This document shows positions 8,475-16,823 of a stretch of DNA of 27,373 nt, piece by piece. The DNA lies in NCBI GenBank assembly GCA_936928855.1, contig CAKZHZ010000057.1:1-27373 (forward strand), in the 5' to 3' direction. Origin of the DNA: an uncultured Polycyclovorans sp. (lineage in GTDB: Bacteria > Pseudomonadota > Gammaproteobacteria > Nevskiales > Nevskiaceae). The position numbers and the translations under genes are program-made. Each line of letters opens with the position of its first letter. The first letter of the stretch is position 1. The notes below the pieces were generated by a model. It did not search any database and was not told the DNA's origin. It worked only from the letters and a program-made list of their open reading frames with translations.

Positions 8475-9655
8475 CGGATGGCTCCGTCGTCGCCCATGCG
8501 GTGGAAGGCACCACGCAGACTGGCCTCCGAGTCAATCAGGAACTGGCCGGATACCACCACCCGGTCGCCCTCCATCAGGCCGTCGAGGATCTCGGTATCA
8601 CCGTCCACCTCACGGCCCGGCGTGACCGCCACCGGCCGGTAGTGCCCATCCCCCTCGGCGACGATCACGGTGTTGCGACGGCCGGTGCGGATCAGCGCCT
8701 CGCTGGGCACCCGCAGCACCGGTGTTGCAGTGGCACCTTTGAAGTGAACCTGGGCGAACATGCCGGGTCGCAGCCGCAGGTCCGGGTTGTCGACAACCAC
8801 CCGCACACCGACGCGACGGGTGTCGCGATCAAGCTCCGGATAGACCGTGTCGATGTGTCCGGCGATGGTATCGGACCCGCCTCCGGGAACCTGCAGCGAG
8901 ACCGGCTGACCGCGCACCAGCCCCGGTGCCTGGGCTTCCGGCACCTCCGCGCGCACCCACACCTGGCGAAGGTCGGTCAGCGTCATCAGCGGCATGCCGG
9001 GTCCGACTTCCGCGCCATCACGAATCATCAGCGTGGTGATCACGCCGTCCGCCGGTGCCCGAAGGACGGCCCGACCCCCGGCATCGGTGTCGTCAATGCC
9101 CAGATTGCGGAGCCGGGCGATGGCGGCCGAGATCAGCGATGCATCGTCGAGCTTGCGGGCCAGCGCGAGTTCCTGCTGCGCGCTTTCGAGCGCCGGCGCG
9201 TAGAGCCGCGCCAGCGGCTGGCCGGCAGTGACGACATCGCCGGTGCCGTCGACCAGAAGCTTCTCAACCCACCCCGATGTACGCGAGGTGATCACCGTCA
9301 CCCGCTGCTCATCCTCCATCACCGCACCCTGGGCGGTGATACCCGCCGACAGCGCACCGCGCGTGACCGTCGCGGTGCGCATACCCAGATTCTGGACCAT
9401 CGCCGGGTCGATGTGGATCGTGCCGGGGTCCGTGGTTTCGCGTTGTTTTGGGATCAGCGCCATGCCGCAGATGGGGCAGTTGCCGGGCGCGTCGAGGTCG
9501 ACTTCCGGGTGCATCGCGCAGGTGTAGCGCACGCTGCCGTCGTCCTCCACGACCGCCACCGGGACATGCCGGTGGTCGGCATGGCGTGCGGCCAGGCCGA
9601 TGCCGATGGTGAGCGCGGTGAGGACAACGAGACCGATCATCAGGGGCTGTTTCAT
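8471..9655 (-). CDS. cusB: CusB-type periplasmic adaptor with heavy-metal-binding domain
   Basis: Membrane-fusion protein of the Cus-like tripartite pump, 394 aa. An N-terminal membrane anchor or signal (MKQPLMIGLVVLTALTIGIG) is followed by a heavy-metal-binding motif of the YHS-like type near residues 48-70: YTCAMHPE, then GNCPICGM. After it come the barrel-sandwich (biotinyl-lipoyl-like) halves, an alpha-hairpin (LESAQQELALARKL) and a beta-barrel (RQVWVRAEVPEAQA). ATGA overlaps join it to cusC upstream and cusA downstream. The E. coli operon has a separate CusF metallochaperone. None is seen here, and the built-in Cys/Met/His domain may supply that function (inference). Confidence 0.93.
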   Translation of the reverse strand: MKQPLMIGLVVLTALTIGIGLAARHADHRHVPVAVVEDDGSVRYTCAMHPEVDLDAPGNCPICGMALIPKQRETTDPGTIHIDPAMVQNLGMRTATVTRGALSAGITAQGAVMEDEQRVTVITSRTSGWVEKLLVDGTGDVVTAGQPLARLYAPALESAQQELALARKLDDASLISAAIARLRNLGIDDTDAGGRAVLRAPADGVITTLMIRDGAEVGPGMPLMTLTDLRQVWVRAEVPEAQAPGLVRGQPVSLQVPGGGSDTIAGHIDTVYPELDRDTRRVGVRVVVDNPDLRLRPGMFAQVHFKGATATPVLRVPSEALIRTGRRNTVIVAEGDGHYRPVAVTPGREVDGDTEILDGLMEGDRVVVSGQFLIDSEASLRGAFHRMGDDGAIR

Positions 9656-10950
9656 GGTGTGGGGTTCCGGGCATCGGGCGCGCGGGTGGCGCCGAGGGAT
9701 TCAAGTTCGATCAGGCGGGCCGCGTGGTCGTGTTGCAGGGCCAGTCGGGCGAGCCGCAGATCCAGCAGATCGCGGCGGGCCGACAGCACCCCGTCGAGCT
9801 CGTCGCGGCCGGCCTGCCAGCCGGCGAGCGCGGCGGCGACCCGCGCTTCGCCATCCGCCAGCAGCGTGGTGTCGTAATGGTTCAGCCGGGCGGCCAGTCT
9901 CGTGGCCTCGTCATGTGCCAGGGCCAGCGCGGCGGACAGCCGCCGATGCAGGTCGGCGACGCGGGCCTGGGCGGCATCGCCCCCGGCCAGCGCGGCGGCC
10001 AGACGGCGGTCCTGACGACGGGCCGTGAAGACCGGCAGATCAACCCCTACCCGCAGCGTCACCAGTTCGGAAAACGCGGGGCGATAGCCGACGCCAAGCT
10101 CCGCGCGCCAGTCCGGCCGATAGTCGGCCCTGGCGAGGTCCGCCTCGGCGCCGCGCATCGCCTGCACCGCGCGCAGTGCCCGTAGCTGCGGATGGGTGGC
10201 GAGGCGTGCTCGGGCCTGCTCCAGCGGCAGTACCGTCGGCAGCGGCGGCAAGGCATCGCCGATCGGGCGGTCCGCGGCATCGCCGATCCAGCGCCCGAGC
10301 GCGCGACGGGCTTGCGCCACCGCCTGATCGCCTGCCGCCTGCTGGTCCTGCTGGCGGCCGGCCTCCACGCGTGCGGCCAACAGCTGGGCCTGACTGCCGT
10401 CACCACCGCTGCGTACCGCAATGGCAGCGGATTCGACCTGGGTGTCGGCGGTGGCCCGATGCGCCGCGGTCAACGCGCGTTGCCGCTGGGCTCGCCACAG
10501 GGCCAACCAGTCGAGCGCAACCGCCTGGCGGATCTCGCGTGCGGTGGCGTCGTGCTGTGCCGCCCGTACCGCCGCCTCGGCGTCGGCCTGATGTCCGCGA
10601 GCCTGGCGTTTGCCGGCGCCCGGAAAGGTCTGCTGCAGCGACAGGCTGAGCTGCGACATGCGCTCGCGGTCGAGACGGCCGGCATCATCGCCATTGGCCG
10701 GCAGGCCGCTGACGGCGGTCATCAACTGCGGGTCCGGTAGCTGACGCGCGGCGATGGCGGTATTGCCCAGTGCACGTCGCTCGGCATCCAGCGCCTGCAG
10801 CAGGGGTTGCTGCGTCAGGGCGAGCGTCTGCGCAGCCGACAGACTCAGTGGCGGGTCATCGGGCGCCGCCCATGTGGTGGTGGCCAGCCCGCACAGCAGC
10901 AGGCCCACCAAGGCAGGGCACCCGGCCGGGTGCCAGGGGAACAGGAACAT
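9652..10950 (-). CDS. cusC: CusC/TolC-family outer-membrane efflux factor
   Basis: Outer-membrane channel subunit, 432 aa. A signal peptide is visible (hydrophobic LVGLLLCGLATTTWA). It is followed by two long coiled-coil TolC repeats rich in Ala, Arg and Gln (for example QARGHQADAEAAVRAAQHDAT). GGAG lies seven bases before the ATG. Two hairpins sit in the 60-bp gap upstream. It is the only outer-membrane factor gene in the 10.9-kb composite operon, so it may have to serve both the Cus pump and the preceding CzcBA-like pump. Confidence 0.88.
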   Translation of the reverse strand: MFLFPWHPAGCPALVGLLLCGLATTTWAAPDDPPLSLSAAQTLALTQQPLLQALDAERRALGNTAIAARQLPDPQLMTAVSGLPANGDDAGRLDRERMSQLSLSLQQTFPGAGKRQARGHQADAEAAVRAAQHDATAREIRQAVALDWLALWRAQRQRALTAAHRATADTQVESAAIAVRSGGDGSQAQLLAARVEAGRQQDQQAAGDQAVAQARRALGRWIGDAADRPIGDALPPLPTVLPLEQARARLATHPQLRALRAVQAMRGAEADLARADYRPDWRAELGVGYRPAFSELVTLRVGVDLPVFTARRQDRRLAAALAGGDAAQARVADLHRRLSAALALAHDEATRLAARLNHYDTTLLADGEARVAAALAGWQAGRDELDGVLSARRDLLDLRLARLALQHDHAARLIELESLGATRAPDARNPTP

Positions 10951-10966
10951 GAAACGTCTCCACGGT

Positions 10967-10982
10967 CGGGCCTTGCAGCCCG
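10967..10982 (-). other. Intercistronic hairpin 2 ahead of cusC
   Basis: On the minus strand CGGGC pairs with GCCCG around the loop TGCAAG. It lies between the small Cys-rich gene and cusC, close to the cusC ribosome binding site. Confidence 0.35.
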
Positions 10983-10985
10983 GAG

Positions 10986-11002
10986 CGGCTCGCAGGGAGC
11001 CG
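10986..11002 (-). other. Intercistronic hairpin 1 ahead of cusC
   Basis: A perfect 6-bp stem, CGGCTC / GAGCCG with a 5-base loop, starts 9 bases after the stop of the small Cys-rich gene. There is no T tract, so it is more likely an RNA processing or stability element than a terminator. Confidence 0.35.
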
Positions 11003-11010
11003 GCGACGGT

Positions 11011-11376
11011 TCAACCGTGGGAGACGATAGGCGGACGCAGCTGCGGTGTCGGCGGGCGCAAGGTGAGACGGTCCGCCCGCGCGGCCACGGTGGCGGCCGG
11101 GGGCCGTGCCAACACCGCCACCACCGGGGTTGCCGCCGCCAGGTGGCCCAGTGCGCAGGCCGCCATGTGCGGGCAGTCGGCGTCACAGCAATCCGCCGTG
11201 GCGGCGGTGTCGCCGGTGGCTGCCGCGTCGTCATGACAGGGCGACAGCATCATCGCGGTGCCGCCGTCGTCGGTGCCATCGCCGCGGATCGGCGCGGCCG
11301 CCACCGCCAGGGCCTGCAGCAACAGCAGCAGGCCCATTGGAAGCGCGATCCACAAACGATGGCGGGACGTCGGCAT
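11011..11376 (-). CDS. Small Cys/His/Met-rich exported protein, CopL-like
   Basis: A 121-aa protein with an N-terminal signal peptide (LWIALPMGLLLLLQALAVAAA). The short body holds a dense metal-ligand cluster near residues 44-80: PCHDD, then CCDADCPHMAACALGH. AAGGT precedes the ATG by nine bases and the upstream czcA-like stop is 12 bp away, so it is within the operon. It resembles the small CopL-type proteins found beside copper-resistance genes, though the match rests on architecture and motif only. A periplasmic metal buffer or a copper-sensing role is inference. The C-terminal part is Pro/Arg-rich and shows no recognisable domain. Confidence 0.65.
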   Translation of the reverse strand: MPTSRHRLWIALPMGLLLLLQALAVAAAPIRGDGTDDGGTAMMLSPCHDDAAATGDTAATADCCDADCPHMAACALGHLAAATPVVAVLARPPAATVAARADRLTLRPPTPQLRPPIVSHG

Positions 11377-11388
11377 AGGGCTATGACC

Positions 11389-14300
11389 TTAGGCCGCAGC
11401 CACCGGTTCCGCAAGGCGCCCCGGCCCCATCATCCGCAGCAGCGCCGGCAGCACCAGCAGCGTCAGCAGGGTGGAGGACAGGATGCCGCCGATCACCACG
11501 GTCGCCAGCGGCCGTTGTACTTCGCTGCCGATGCCGGTGTTGAAGGCCATGGGCACGAAGCCCAGCGCTGCCACCAGCGCGGTCATCAGCACCGGGCGCA
11601 GGCGTGACAACGCCCCGTCCCGGATGGCCTCGTGCAGGGGCAGACCGTCGTCCTGCAGGCGGCGGATGAAGCTCACCATGACCAGCCCGTTGAGCACCGC
11701 GACACCGGACAGCGCGATGAAGCCGACGCCGGCACTGATCGACAGCGGCATGTCGCGCAGCCACAGCGCCAGCACCCCGCCGGTCAGCGCCAGCGGCACG
11801 CCGGTGGAGATCACCAGGGCATCGCGGACCGAGCGGAAGGCCATCACCAGCAGGCCGAGGATGAGCGCCAGGGTGGCCGGCACCATCACCGACAGGCGCT
11901 GGCGGGCGGAATGCAATTGCTCGAAGGTGCCGCCGTAGTCCAGCCAGTAGCCGGCCGGCAGTGTGATCCCGGCGTCGATGGCGTTCTGCACGGCTTCGAT
12001 GAAGCTGCCGAGGTCGCGGCCCCGCACGTTGGCGGTGACCACCACCCGTCGTTTGCCCTGCTCGCGGTTGATCTGGTTGGGGCCGGGCGCCACGGTGACC
12101 GTCGCCACTTCCCGCAGCGGCACCTGGCCTCCGGACGGCAGCGGCACGGTCAGCCGGTCGATGCTGGCGGGATCGTTGCGCAGGGTTTCGGGCAGGCGCA
12201 GGGTGATCGGAAACCGCCGGTCGCCCTGGTACACCATGCCGATGTCGCGACCCCCGAAGGCGGTGGCCACCACCGCCTGCACCTGCGCCACCGACAGGCC
12301 GTAGCGCGCCAGCGCCGCGCGGTCCGGGAGGATCTGCATCATCGGCAGGCCGGTGGTCTGTTCGACACGCACGTCGGCGGCGCCGGGAATGGCCGCGATC
12401 AGCGCCTCGACCTTGCGTGCCTCCGCGTTGAGCGTGTCGAGATCATCGCCGTAGAGCTTCACCGCCACGTCCGAACGCACGCCGGAAATCAGCTCGTTGA
12501 AGCGCATCTGGATCGGCTGGGTGATCTCGTAGTTGTTGCCGGGCACCCGCGCCACGACCTCGGCCAGTTCCGCCACTACGGTGGCTTTCGGCTTGCGTGG
12601 ATCCGGCCATTGATCACGCTCCTTGAGCATCACGAAGGTATCGGCAACCGACGGTGGCATCGGGTCGGTGGCCACCTCGGCGGTGCCGAGCTTGGCGAAC
12701 ACCCGGTCCACTTCGGGCATCTCGCGGATCGCCGCTTCCAGGGTGACCTGCATGTCCAGCGCCTGGGTCAGCGAGGTGCCGGGAATACGCAGCGCGTGCA
12801 GGGCGATGTCGCCCTCGTCGAGGCTGGGGATGAACTCGCTGCCCATGCGCGTGGCCAGCGCCGCACAGGCCAGCACCAGCACCAGGGCCGCCGCGCAGAT
12901 GGCCCAGCGTGCCCGCAGCGCCAGCGCCAGCAGCGGACGATAGGCCGCGGTGGCAGCGTCCATCAGGCGGTTGCGTTTTTCCGTGACGCGGCCGCGCAGG
13001 GTGAGCGCCACGGCGGCCGGCACGAAGGTGAGCGACAGCACCAGCGCTGCCATCAATGCCATCACCACGGTGATCGCCATCGGGTGGAACATCTTGCCCT
13101 CCACCCCGGTCAGGGCGAACAGCGGGACGTAGACCACGGTAATGATGGCGACACCGAACAGGCTGGGGCGGATCACTTCCTGGGTGGAGGCGTAGACCAC
13201 CTCCAGCCGCTCGCGCAGCGGCAGCGCATCGTTGCGCCCCCGGTGGGCGTCGGCCAGCCGTCGGACGCAGTTCTCGACGATGATCACCGCGCCGTCGACG
13301 ATCAGGCCGAAGTCCAGCGCGCCCAGGCTCATCAGGTTGGCACTGATCTGGTTCTGCACCATGCCGGTCACGGTGGCCAGCATGGCCAGCGGAATCACCA
13401 GGGCGGTGATCAAGGCCGCGCGCAGATTGCCGAGCAGCAGGAACAGCACCACCACCACCAGCGCCGCGCCCTCCAGCAGGTTCTTGCGCACGGTGTCCAG
13501 CGTCTTGTCCACCAGCCAGGTGCGGTCATACACCGCCCGCGCCGTGATGCCGGGAGGCAGGCTGCGCTGGATGACTTCCAGCCGGGCCGCGACATCGCGC
13601 GACACCGTACGGGCGTTCTCGCCCATCAGCATGAACACGGTGCCGAGCACGACTTCCTGCCCGTTCATGGTGGCGGCCCCGGTGCGCAGGGCGCTGCCCC
13701 AGGCGACGGTGGCGACATCGGCCAGCCGGACCGGCGCGCGGTCCGGGCCGGCGGCCACGGCGATGCGGCGGATGTCCGCCAGGCTTTCGGCCTGCCCGGG
13801 GCTGCGGATCAGTACCTGGCTGCCGTGGCGCTCGATGTAGCCGGCGCCGCGGTTGCTGTTGTTGCGCAGCACCGCCTCGGCGAGGTCGTCAAAGTCCAGT
13901 GCATGGGCCCGTAGCCGTGCCGGGTCGGGGGTGATCAGCACATGCCGCGGCTGGCCACCGAGGCTGTTCACCTCGGTCACGCCGGGCACCTGCGCCAGTT
14001 GCGGGCGCACGATCCAGCGCATGGCGTCGTCCAGATCATGGGCGTCGAAATGGGCGCCGTCCGCACGCCGTGCATCGTTGCCGGCGTCCAGCGTGAACAT
14101 GAAGATCTCGCCCAGCCCGGTGGCAATCGGCCCCAGCGCTGGATCGAGCCCCACGGGCAACAAGGTGCGCACCTGCTGCACGCGCTCGTTCACCAGTTGC
14201 CGTGCGAAGTAGATGTCGGTGCCGTCCTCGAACACCACGGTGACCTGTGACAGACCGTAACGGGACAGTGAACGCGTATAGGCAAGCGCGGGCAGGCCGG

Positions 14301-14520
14301 CCATCGCGTTCTCCACCAGGTAAGTCACGCGCTGTTCGGTTTCCAGCGGCGAATAGCCGGGGGCTTCGGTGTTGATCTGCACCTGGACATTGGTGATGTC
14401 GGGCACGGCATCAATCGGCAGGCGGGCAAGGTTGTAGAGGCCGAGCGCGATGAGTGCCACGGCGGCGGCGACGATCAGCCATCGTCGGGCCAGCGAGAAG
14501 CGGAGTATGGATTCGAGCAT
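11389..14520 (-). CDS. czcA: CzcA-type heavy-metal RND efflux pump (Zn/Cd/Co subgroup), copy 2
   Basis: Proton/cation antiporter of the HME-RND family, 1043 aa, full length. The N-terminus LPIDAVPDITNVQVQI and TM4 motif LDFGLIVDGAVIIVEN are typical of divalent-cation pumps. The acidic triad is D403, D409 and E416, one residue offset from Cupriavidus CzcA D402/D408/E415. It lacks the Cus Met triad. It is homologous to the czcA at 18436-21606 but more GC-rich, so the two are diverged paralogs rather than a recent duplication. A DUF3147 gene separates it from its adaptor. The partner outer-membrane factor is not encoded next to it. Confidence 0.94.
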   Translation of the reverse strand: MLESILRFSLARRWLIVAAAVALIALGLYNLARLPIDAVPDITNVQVQINTEAPGYSPLETEQRVTYLVENAMAGLPALAYTRSLSRYGLSQVTVVFEDGTDIYFARQLVNERVQQVRTLLPVGLDPALGPIATGLGEIFMFTLDAGNDARRADGAHFDAHDLDDAMRWIVRPQLAQVPGVTEVNSLGGQPRHVLITPDPARLRAHALDFDDLAEAVLRNNSNRGAGYIERHGSQVLIRSPGQAESLADIRRIAVAAGPDRAPVRLADVATVAWGSALRTGAATMNGQEVVLGTVFMLMGENARTVSRDVAARLEVIQRSLPPGITARAVYDRTWLVDKTLDTVRKNLLEGAALVVVVLFLLLGNLRAALITALVIPLAMLATVTGMVQNQISANLMSLGALDFGLIVDGAVIIVENCVRRLADAHRGRNDALPLRERLEVVYASTQEVIRPSLFGVAIITVVYVPLFALTGVEGKMFHPMAITVVMALMAALVLSLTFVPAAVALTLRGRVTEKRNRLMDAATAAYRPLLALALRARWAICAAALVLVLACAALATRMGSEFIPSLDEGDIALHALRIPGTSLTQALDMQVTLEAAIREMPEVDRVFAKLGTAEVATDPMPPSVADTFVMLKERDQWPDPRKPKATVVAELAEVVARVPGNNYEITQPIQMRFNELISGVRSDVAVKLYGDDLDTLNAEARKVEALIAAIPGAADVRVEQTTGLPMMQILPDRAALARYGLSVAQVQAVVATAFGGRDIGMVYQGDRRFPITLRLPETLRNDPASIDRLTVPLPSGGQVPLREVATVTVAPGPNQINREQGKRRVVVTANVRGRDLGSFIEAVQNAIDAGITLPAGYWLDYGGTFEQLHSARQRLSVMVPATLALILGLLVMAFRSVRDALVISTGVPLALTGGVLALWLRDMPLSISAGVGFIALSGVAVLNGLVMVSFIRRLQDDGLPLHEAIRDGALSRLRPVLMTALVAALGFVPMAFNTGIGSEVQRPLATVVIGGILSSTLLTLLVLPALLRMMGPGRLAEPVAAA

Positions 14521-14530
14521 GAGTGGCGTC

Positions 14531-14878
14531 CTAGAACACGCGGCCGAAATGGCGGAGCACCGCGATCATCACGATGTAGAGCGCGGCGGTGGCGAGGCTG
14601 GAAAGCCCCAGGGCCGGCCAGAACCCCAGGCCGTGACGCAGCAGCACCGGCAGCAGGGCCAGCAGCGCCAGCGACGGGATCACCATCCACAGGACGTCGA
14701 CCGACAGCGCCGCCACCCGCGCGGTGTCCTGCGTATCGACGTAGAGCCAGATGAGGGCAAGCAGGGTGGTCAACGGCAGCGAGGCGAGGAGCGCGCCGGC
14801 CAGGGTGGAGCGGCGCGCCAACTCCGATACCGCCACCACCACGGCAGCGGAAAGCGAAAACTTGAGCAGGAGATACAT
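14531..14878 (-). CDS. DUF3147 family small membrane protein
   Basis: A 115-aa integral membrane protein with about four hydrophobic helices. It matches DUF3147-type proteins as I know them: an N-terminal SELARRSTLAGALLASLP, then LLALIWLYVDTQDTARVAALS, and a GLGFWPALG loop. Function is unknown. It lies between the adaptor and pump genes of the Czc-like system with gaps of 30 and 10 bp, so it is co-transcribed with them. An accessory role in metal efflux is inferred only from position. Confidence 0.8.
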   Translation of the reverse strand: MYLLLKFSLSAAVVVAVSELARRSTLAGALLASLPLTTLLALIWLYVDTQDTARVAALSVDVLWMVIPSLALLALLPVLLRHGLGFWPALGLSSLATAALYIVMIAVLRHFGRVF

Positions 14879-14908
14879 GAGAAGGTTCCGGTGACCCGCG
14901 TTGCGGGC

Positions 14909-16237
14909 TCAGTGATCGTGGGCGGCGCCGGATTTCTCCAGGTCCGCCTTGAGCAGGTAGGCGTTGTCGGTGACCACGTCGGCGCCGGGCAACAGGCCGT
15001 CGAGGATTTCGACGTGTTCACGGTCGCGGGCGCCCAGGGTCACCGGCAGAGCCTGGTAGTGGATGCCCTCGCGGACGAACACCACATCCCAGTCGCGGAA
15101 GGTCTGCACCGCCGCTTCCGGGACCACCAGTGGGGCATCGCGGCGATGGATGGTGACCTCCGCTTCGATGTGAGCGCCGGGCGGCCAGCGACCGTCGCGG
15201 TTGTCGATGATCACGCGGGCGTGACGGGCCTGGTTGTCGTCGGCAGTCGGCGACAGGTAGGCGAGGGTGCCGTCCATCGCCGTGTCCCCGGTGGGTAGCC
15301 ACACACGCACCGGTGCGCCCGCCTGCACGCGATCCTGGTCGCCGGGAAACACCTGCAGTTCGGCCCAGACCTCCGATGGATCAATGAGCCGGAACATCGC
15401 TCCGGATGTCAGCTCTCCGGGGTTCACCAGGCGCGTCTGCACCACACCGTCGGCGGGCGCGGTGACCGCGTAGCTGCGCAGGCTGTCGCTGCTCTCCACC
15501 CGCGCCAGCACCTGGCCCTTGCGGCCCCCATCGCCGGAGCGCACCGCAACCGACTGCACCAGGCCGGGGAAGCGGGCGCCGACGGTCCACTGGCGATCTT
15601 CGGGAATCGCGATGCGGCCGTACAGCGAACGGGTTTCACGGATCTCACCGGCCGTCGCTGCGGCGGTGCGCAATCCGAACGTGTCCGCCTTGTCGGCAGC
15701 GATGTCGACACGGCCTTCGGGGGAATCGTACTGCCAGCGATAGCGCTTGCCGGCGTATACCGCTGACACTGCCACCGTGAAGGCGTGTGGCTCGTAGACC
15801 GTGTCGGGACTGCGCAGCCAGTCGCCCGCCGGCACCAGCTGATGGTGATCGACGGTGCCATCGGGCAGGCCGGTGATACGACGCAGGCGGATCTCGACCG
15901 CGACGTCCTCCACCGGCAGCGGCGTTGCATCGCGTCGCGGGTAGACCCGGAACTCGGGCGGGATGCCGCGCTCGGCGATGGTGATTTCCAGATTGAAGCC
16001 GTCCTCGTGTTCGAGCAGACGGCCGCCGTGCGGACCCTTCTGCTCACGCGCACTGGCGTGATCGTCTGCGGCCGCCGAAGCCGGTGCCGGCAGGCCGATG
16101 GCCAGCAGTGTCGCCATCAGGGCGCCGACAATGCCCCCGACGGCAAGCAGCCTTTCATTTCGAGTGCTGGCAGTTTTAGGCGCAGATGCAGCATCAGCAC
16201 GCGCGTTTTCGTTCAGTGGCGGCTTCATGGGTGGCAC
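14909..16237 (-). CDS. czcB: CzcB-type periplasmic adaptor with N-terminal CzcB domain, copy 2
   Basis: Membrane-fusion protein of a divalent-cation RND pump, 442 aa. After a membrane anchor (residues about 29-56) comes the N-terminal domain found in CzcB: GPHGGRLLEHEDGFNLEI, then EFRVYPR and a DHHQLVPAGDWL block. The usual barrel-sandwich, hairpin and beta-barrel domains follow, and the C-terminus is a His-tipped KSGAAHDH. Start: a GTG at 16237 sits five bases after AAGGA and is preferred. ATG at 16228 is the alternative. First gene of the composite operon, about 27 nt downstream of the transcription start expected from the MerR-type promoter. Confidence 0.92.
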   Translation of the reverse strand: MPPMKPPLNENARADAASAPKTASTRNERLLAVGGIVGALMATLLAIGLPAPASAAADDHASAREQKGPHGGRLLEHEDGFNLEITIAERGIPPEFRVYPRRDATPLPVEDVAVEIRLRRITGLPDGTVDHHQLVPAGDWLRSPDTVYEPHAFTVAVSAVYAGKRYRWQYDSPEGRVDIAADKADTFGLRTAAATAGEIRETRSLYGRIAIPEDRQWTVGARFPGLVQSVAVRSGDGGRKGQVLARVESSDSLRSYAVTAPADGVVQTRLVNPGELTSGAMFRLIDPSEVWAELQVFPGDQDRVQAGAPVRVWLPTGDTAMDGTLAYLSPTADDNQARHARVIIDNRDGRWPPGAHIEAEVTIHRRDAPLVVPEAAVQTFRDWDVVFVREGIHYQALPVTLGARDREHVEILDGLLPGADVVTDNAYLLKADLEKSGAAHDH

Positions 16238-16270
16238 ATATGTCCTTATCCAAAGTGCGATGTAGGAACC

Positions 16271-16301
16271 AGCCTAAACTCTTTAGTTACTACAGAGTCA
16301 A
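16271..16301 (-). promoter_or_regulatory. MerR-family-type promoter/operator of the composite efflux operon
   Basis: On the minus strand, -35 TTGACT (16296-16301) is separated by a long 19-bp spacer from -10 TAGGCT (16271-16276). A 21-bp dyad lies across the spacer and the end of the -35 (16278-16298): ACTCT-x-TAGT-A-ACTA-x-AGAGT, with one mismatched pair. The overlong spacer with a dyad inside it is the hallmark of MerR-type regulators. The sequence is close to promoters of the CadR/PbrR class (Cd/Pb/Zn). The regulator gene is not in this window. Confidence 0.85.
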
Positions 16302-16396
16302 GAGGGTTTGATGATTTCTTTTGAGATGGCTTCGACCCAGGCCGAAAGCTTGCGGAATCTGGCCTGAGTACGTGTCGCGGCTTTTGGATCTATCAC
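16298..16396 (-). CDS. Short open frame, possibly a gene remnant
   Basis: A 32-codon frame from GTG to a TGA that lies inside the -35/dyad of the MerR-type promoter. It encodes a basic, helix-like peptide (for example TRTQARFRKLSAWVEAISKE). GAGGG lies eight bases before the GTG. It could be the C-terminal relic of a lost gene, a short leader, or chance. I do not recognise it. Confidence 0.2.
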   Translation of the reverse strand: MIDPKAATRTQARFRKLSAWVEAISKEIIKPS

Positions 16397-16472
16397 CTAA
16401 TCAGCCCTCAAGTGTTCGTGGAGGTACACTCTCGTAGCCTTAGTGACGAAATCATCTGAGCCTTAGACAAAG

Positions 16473-16805
16473 ATGGAAATTTTCAAAACATTCGGACTTT
16501 TTGTCCTGACCGCGATTGCCGAGATTGTTGGCTGCTATTTGCCCTATCTCTGGCTCAAGCATGGCCACAGCATTTGGCTGCTGGTTCCGGCGGCCTGCAG
16601 CTTTGCCCTGTTCGCCTGGCTTCTCACCTTGCATCCACACGCTGCCGGGCGCGTTTACGCGGCCTATGGTGGTGTCTATGTCAGCGTGGCGCTGGTGTGG
16701 CTCTGGGCGGTCGATTCTGTCCGCCCCACAGCGACCGACTTGATTGGAGTCGGTGTCTGCCTAGTTGGCATGGGCATCATTATGTTTGGTGCACGGACCA
16801 CTTAA
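16473..16805 (+). CDS. ynfA: YnfA family (UPF0060) small membrane protein
   Basis: A 110-aa inner-membrane protein with four predicted helices and the family signatures AEIVGCYLPYLWL, HPHAAGRVYAAYGGVYV and DLIGVGVCLVGMGIIMFG. Length is normal for UPF0060. Members have been linked to small-multidrug-resistance-like efflux, but the physiological substrate is not established. It is the only plus-strand gene between the two efflux operons, diverges from the czcB-like gene, and converges on the cyclase fusion with an 18-bp gap. The ribosome site (ACAAAG) is weak and close to the ATG. YnfA genes occur near metal-resistance genes on acquired segments, consistent with the setting. Confidence 0.9.
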   Translation: MEIFKTFGLFVLTAIAEIVGCYLPYLWLKHGHSIWLLVPAACSFALFAWLLTLHPHAAGRVYAAYGGVYVSVALVWLWAVDSVRPTATDLIGVGVCLVGMGIIMFGARTT

Positions 16806-16823
16806 AACGTCAGAGCATCGAAA

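Noticed and set aside
16806..16823. Bidirectional terminator between ynfA and the cyclase fusion
   Set aside because: Only 18 bp between the stops and no stem-loop visible.
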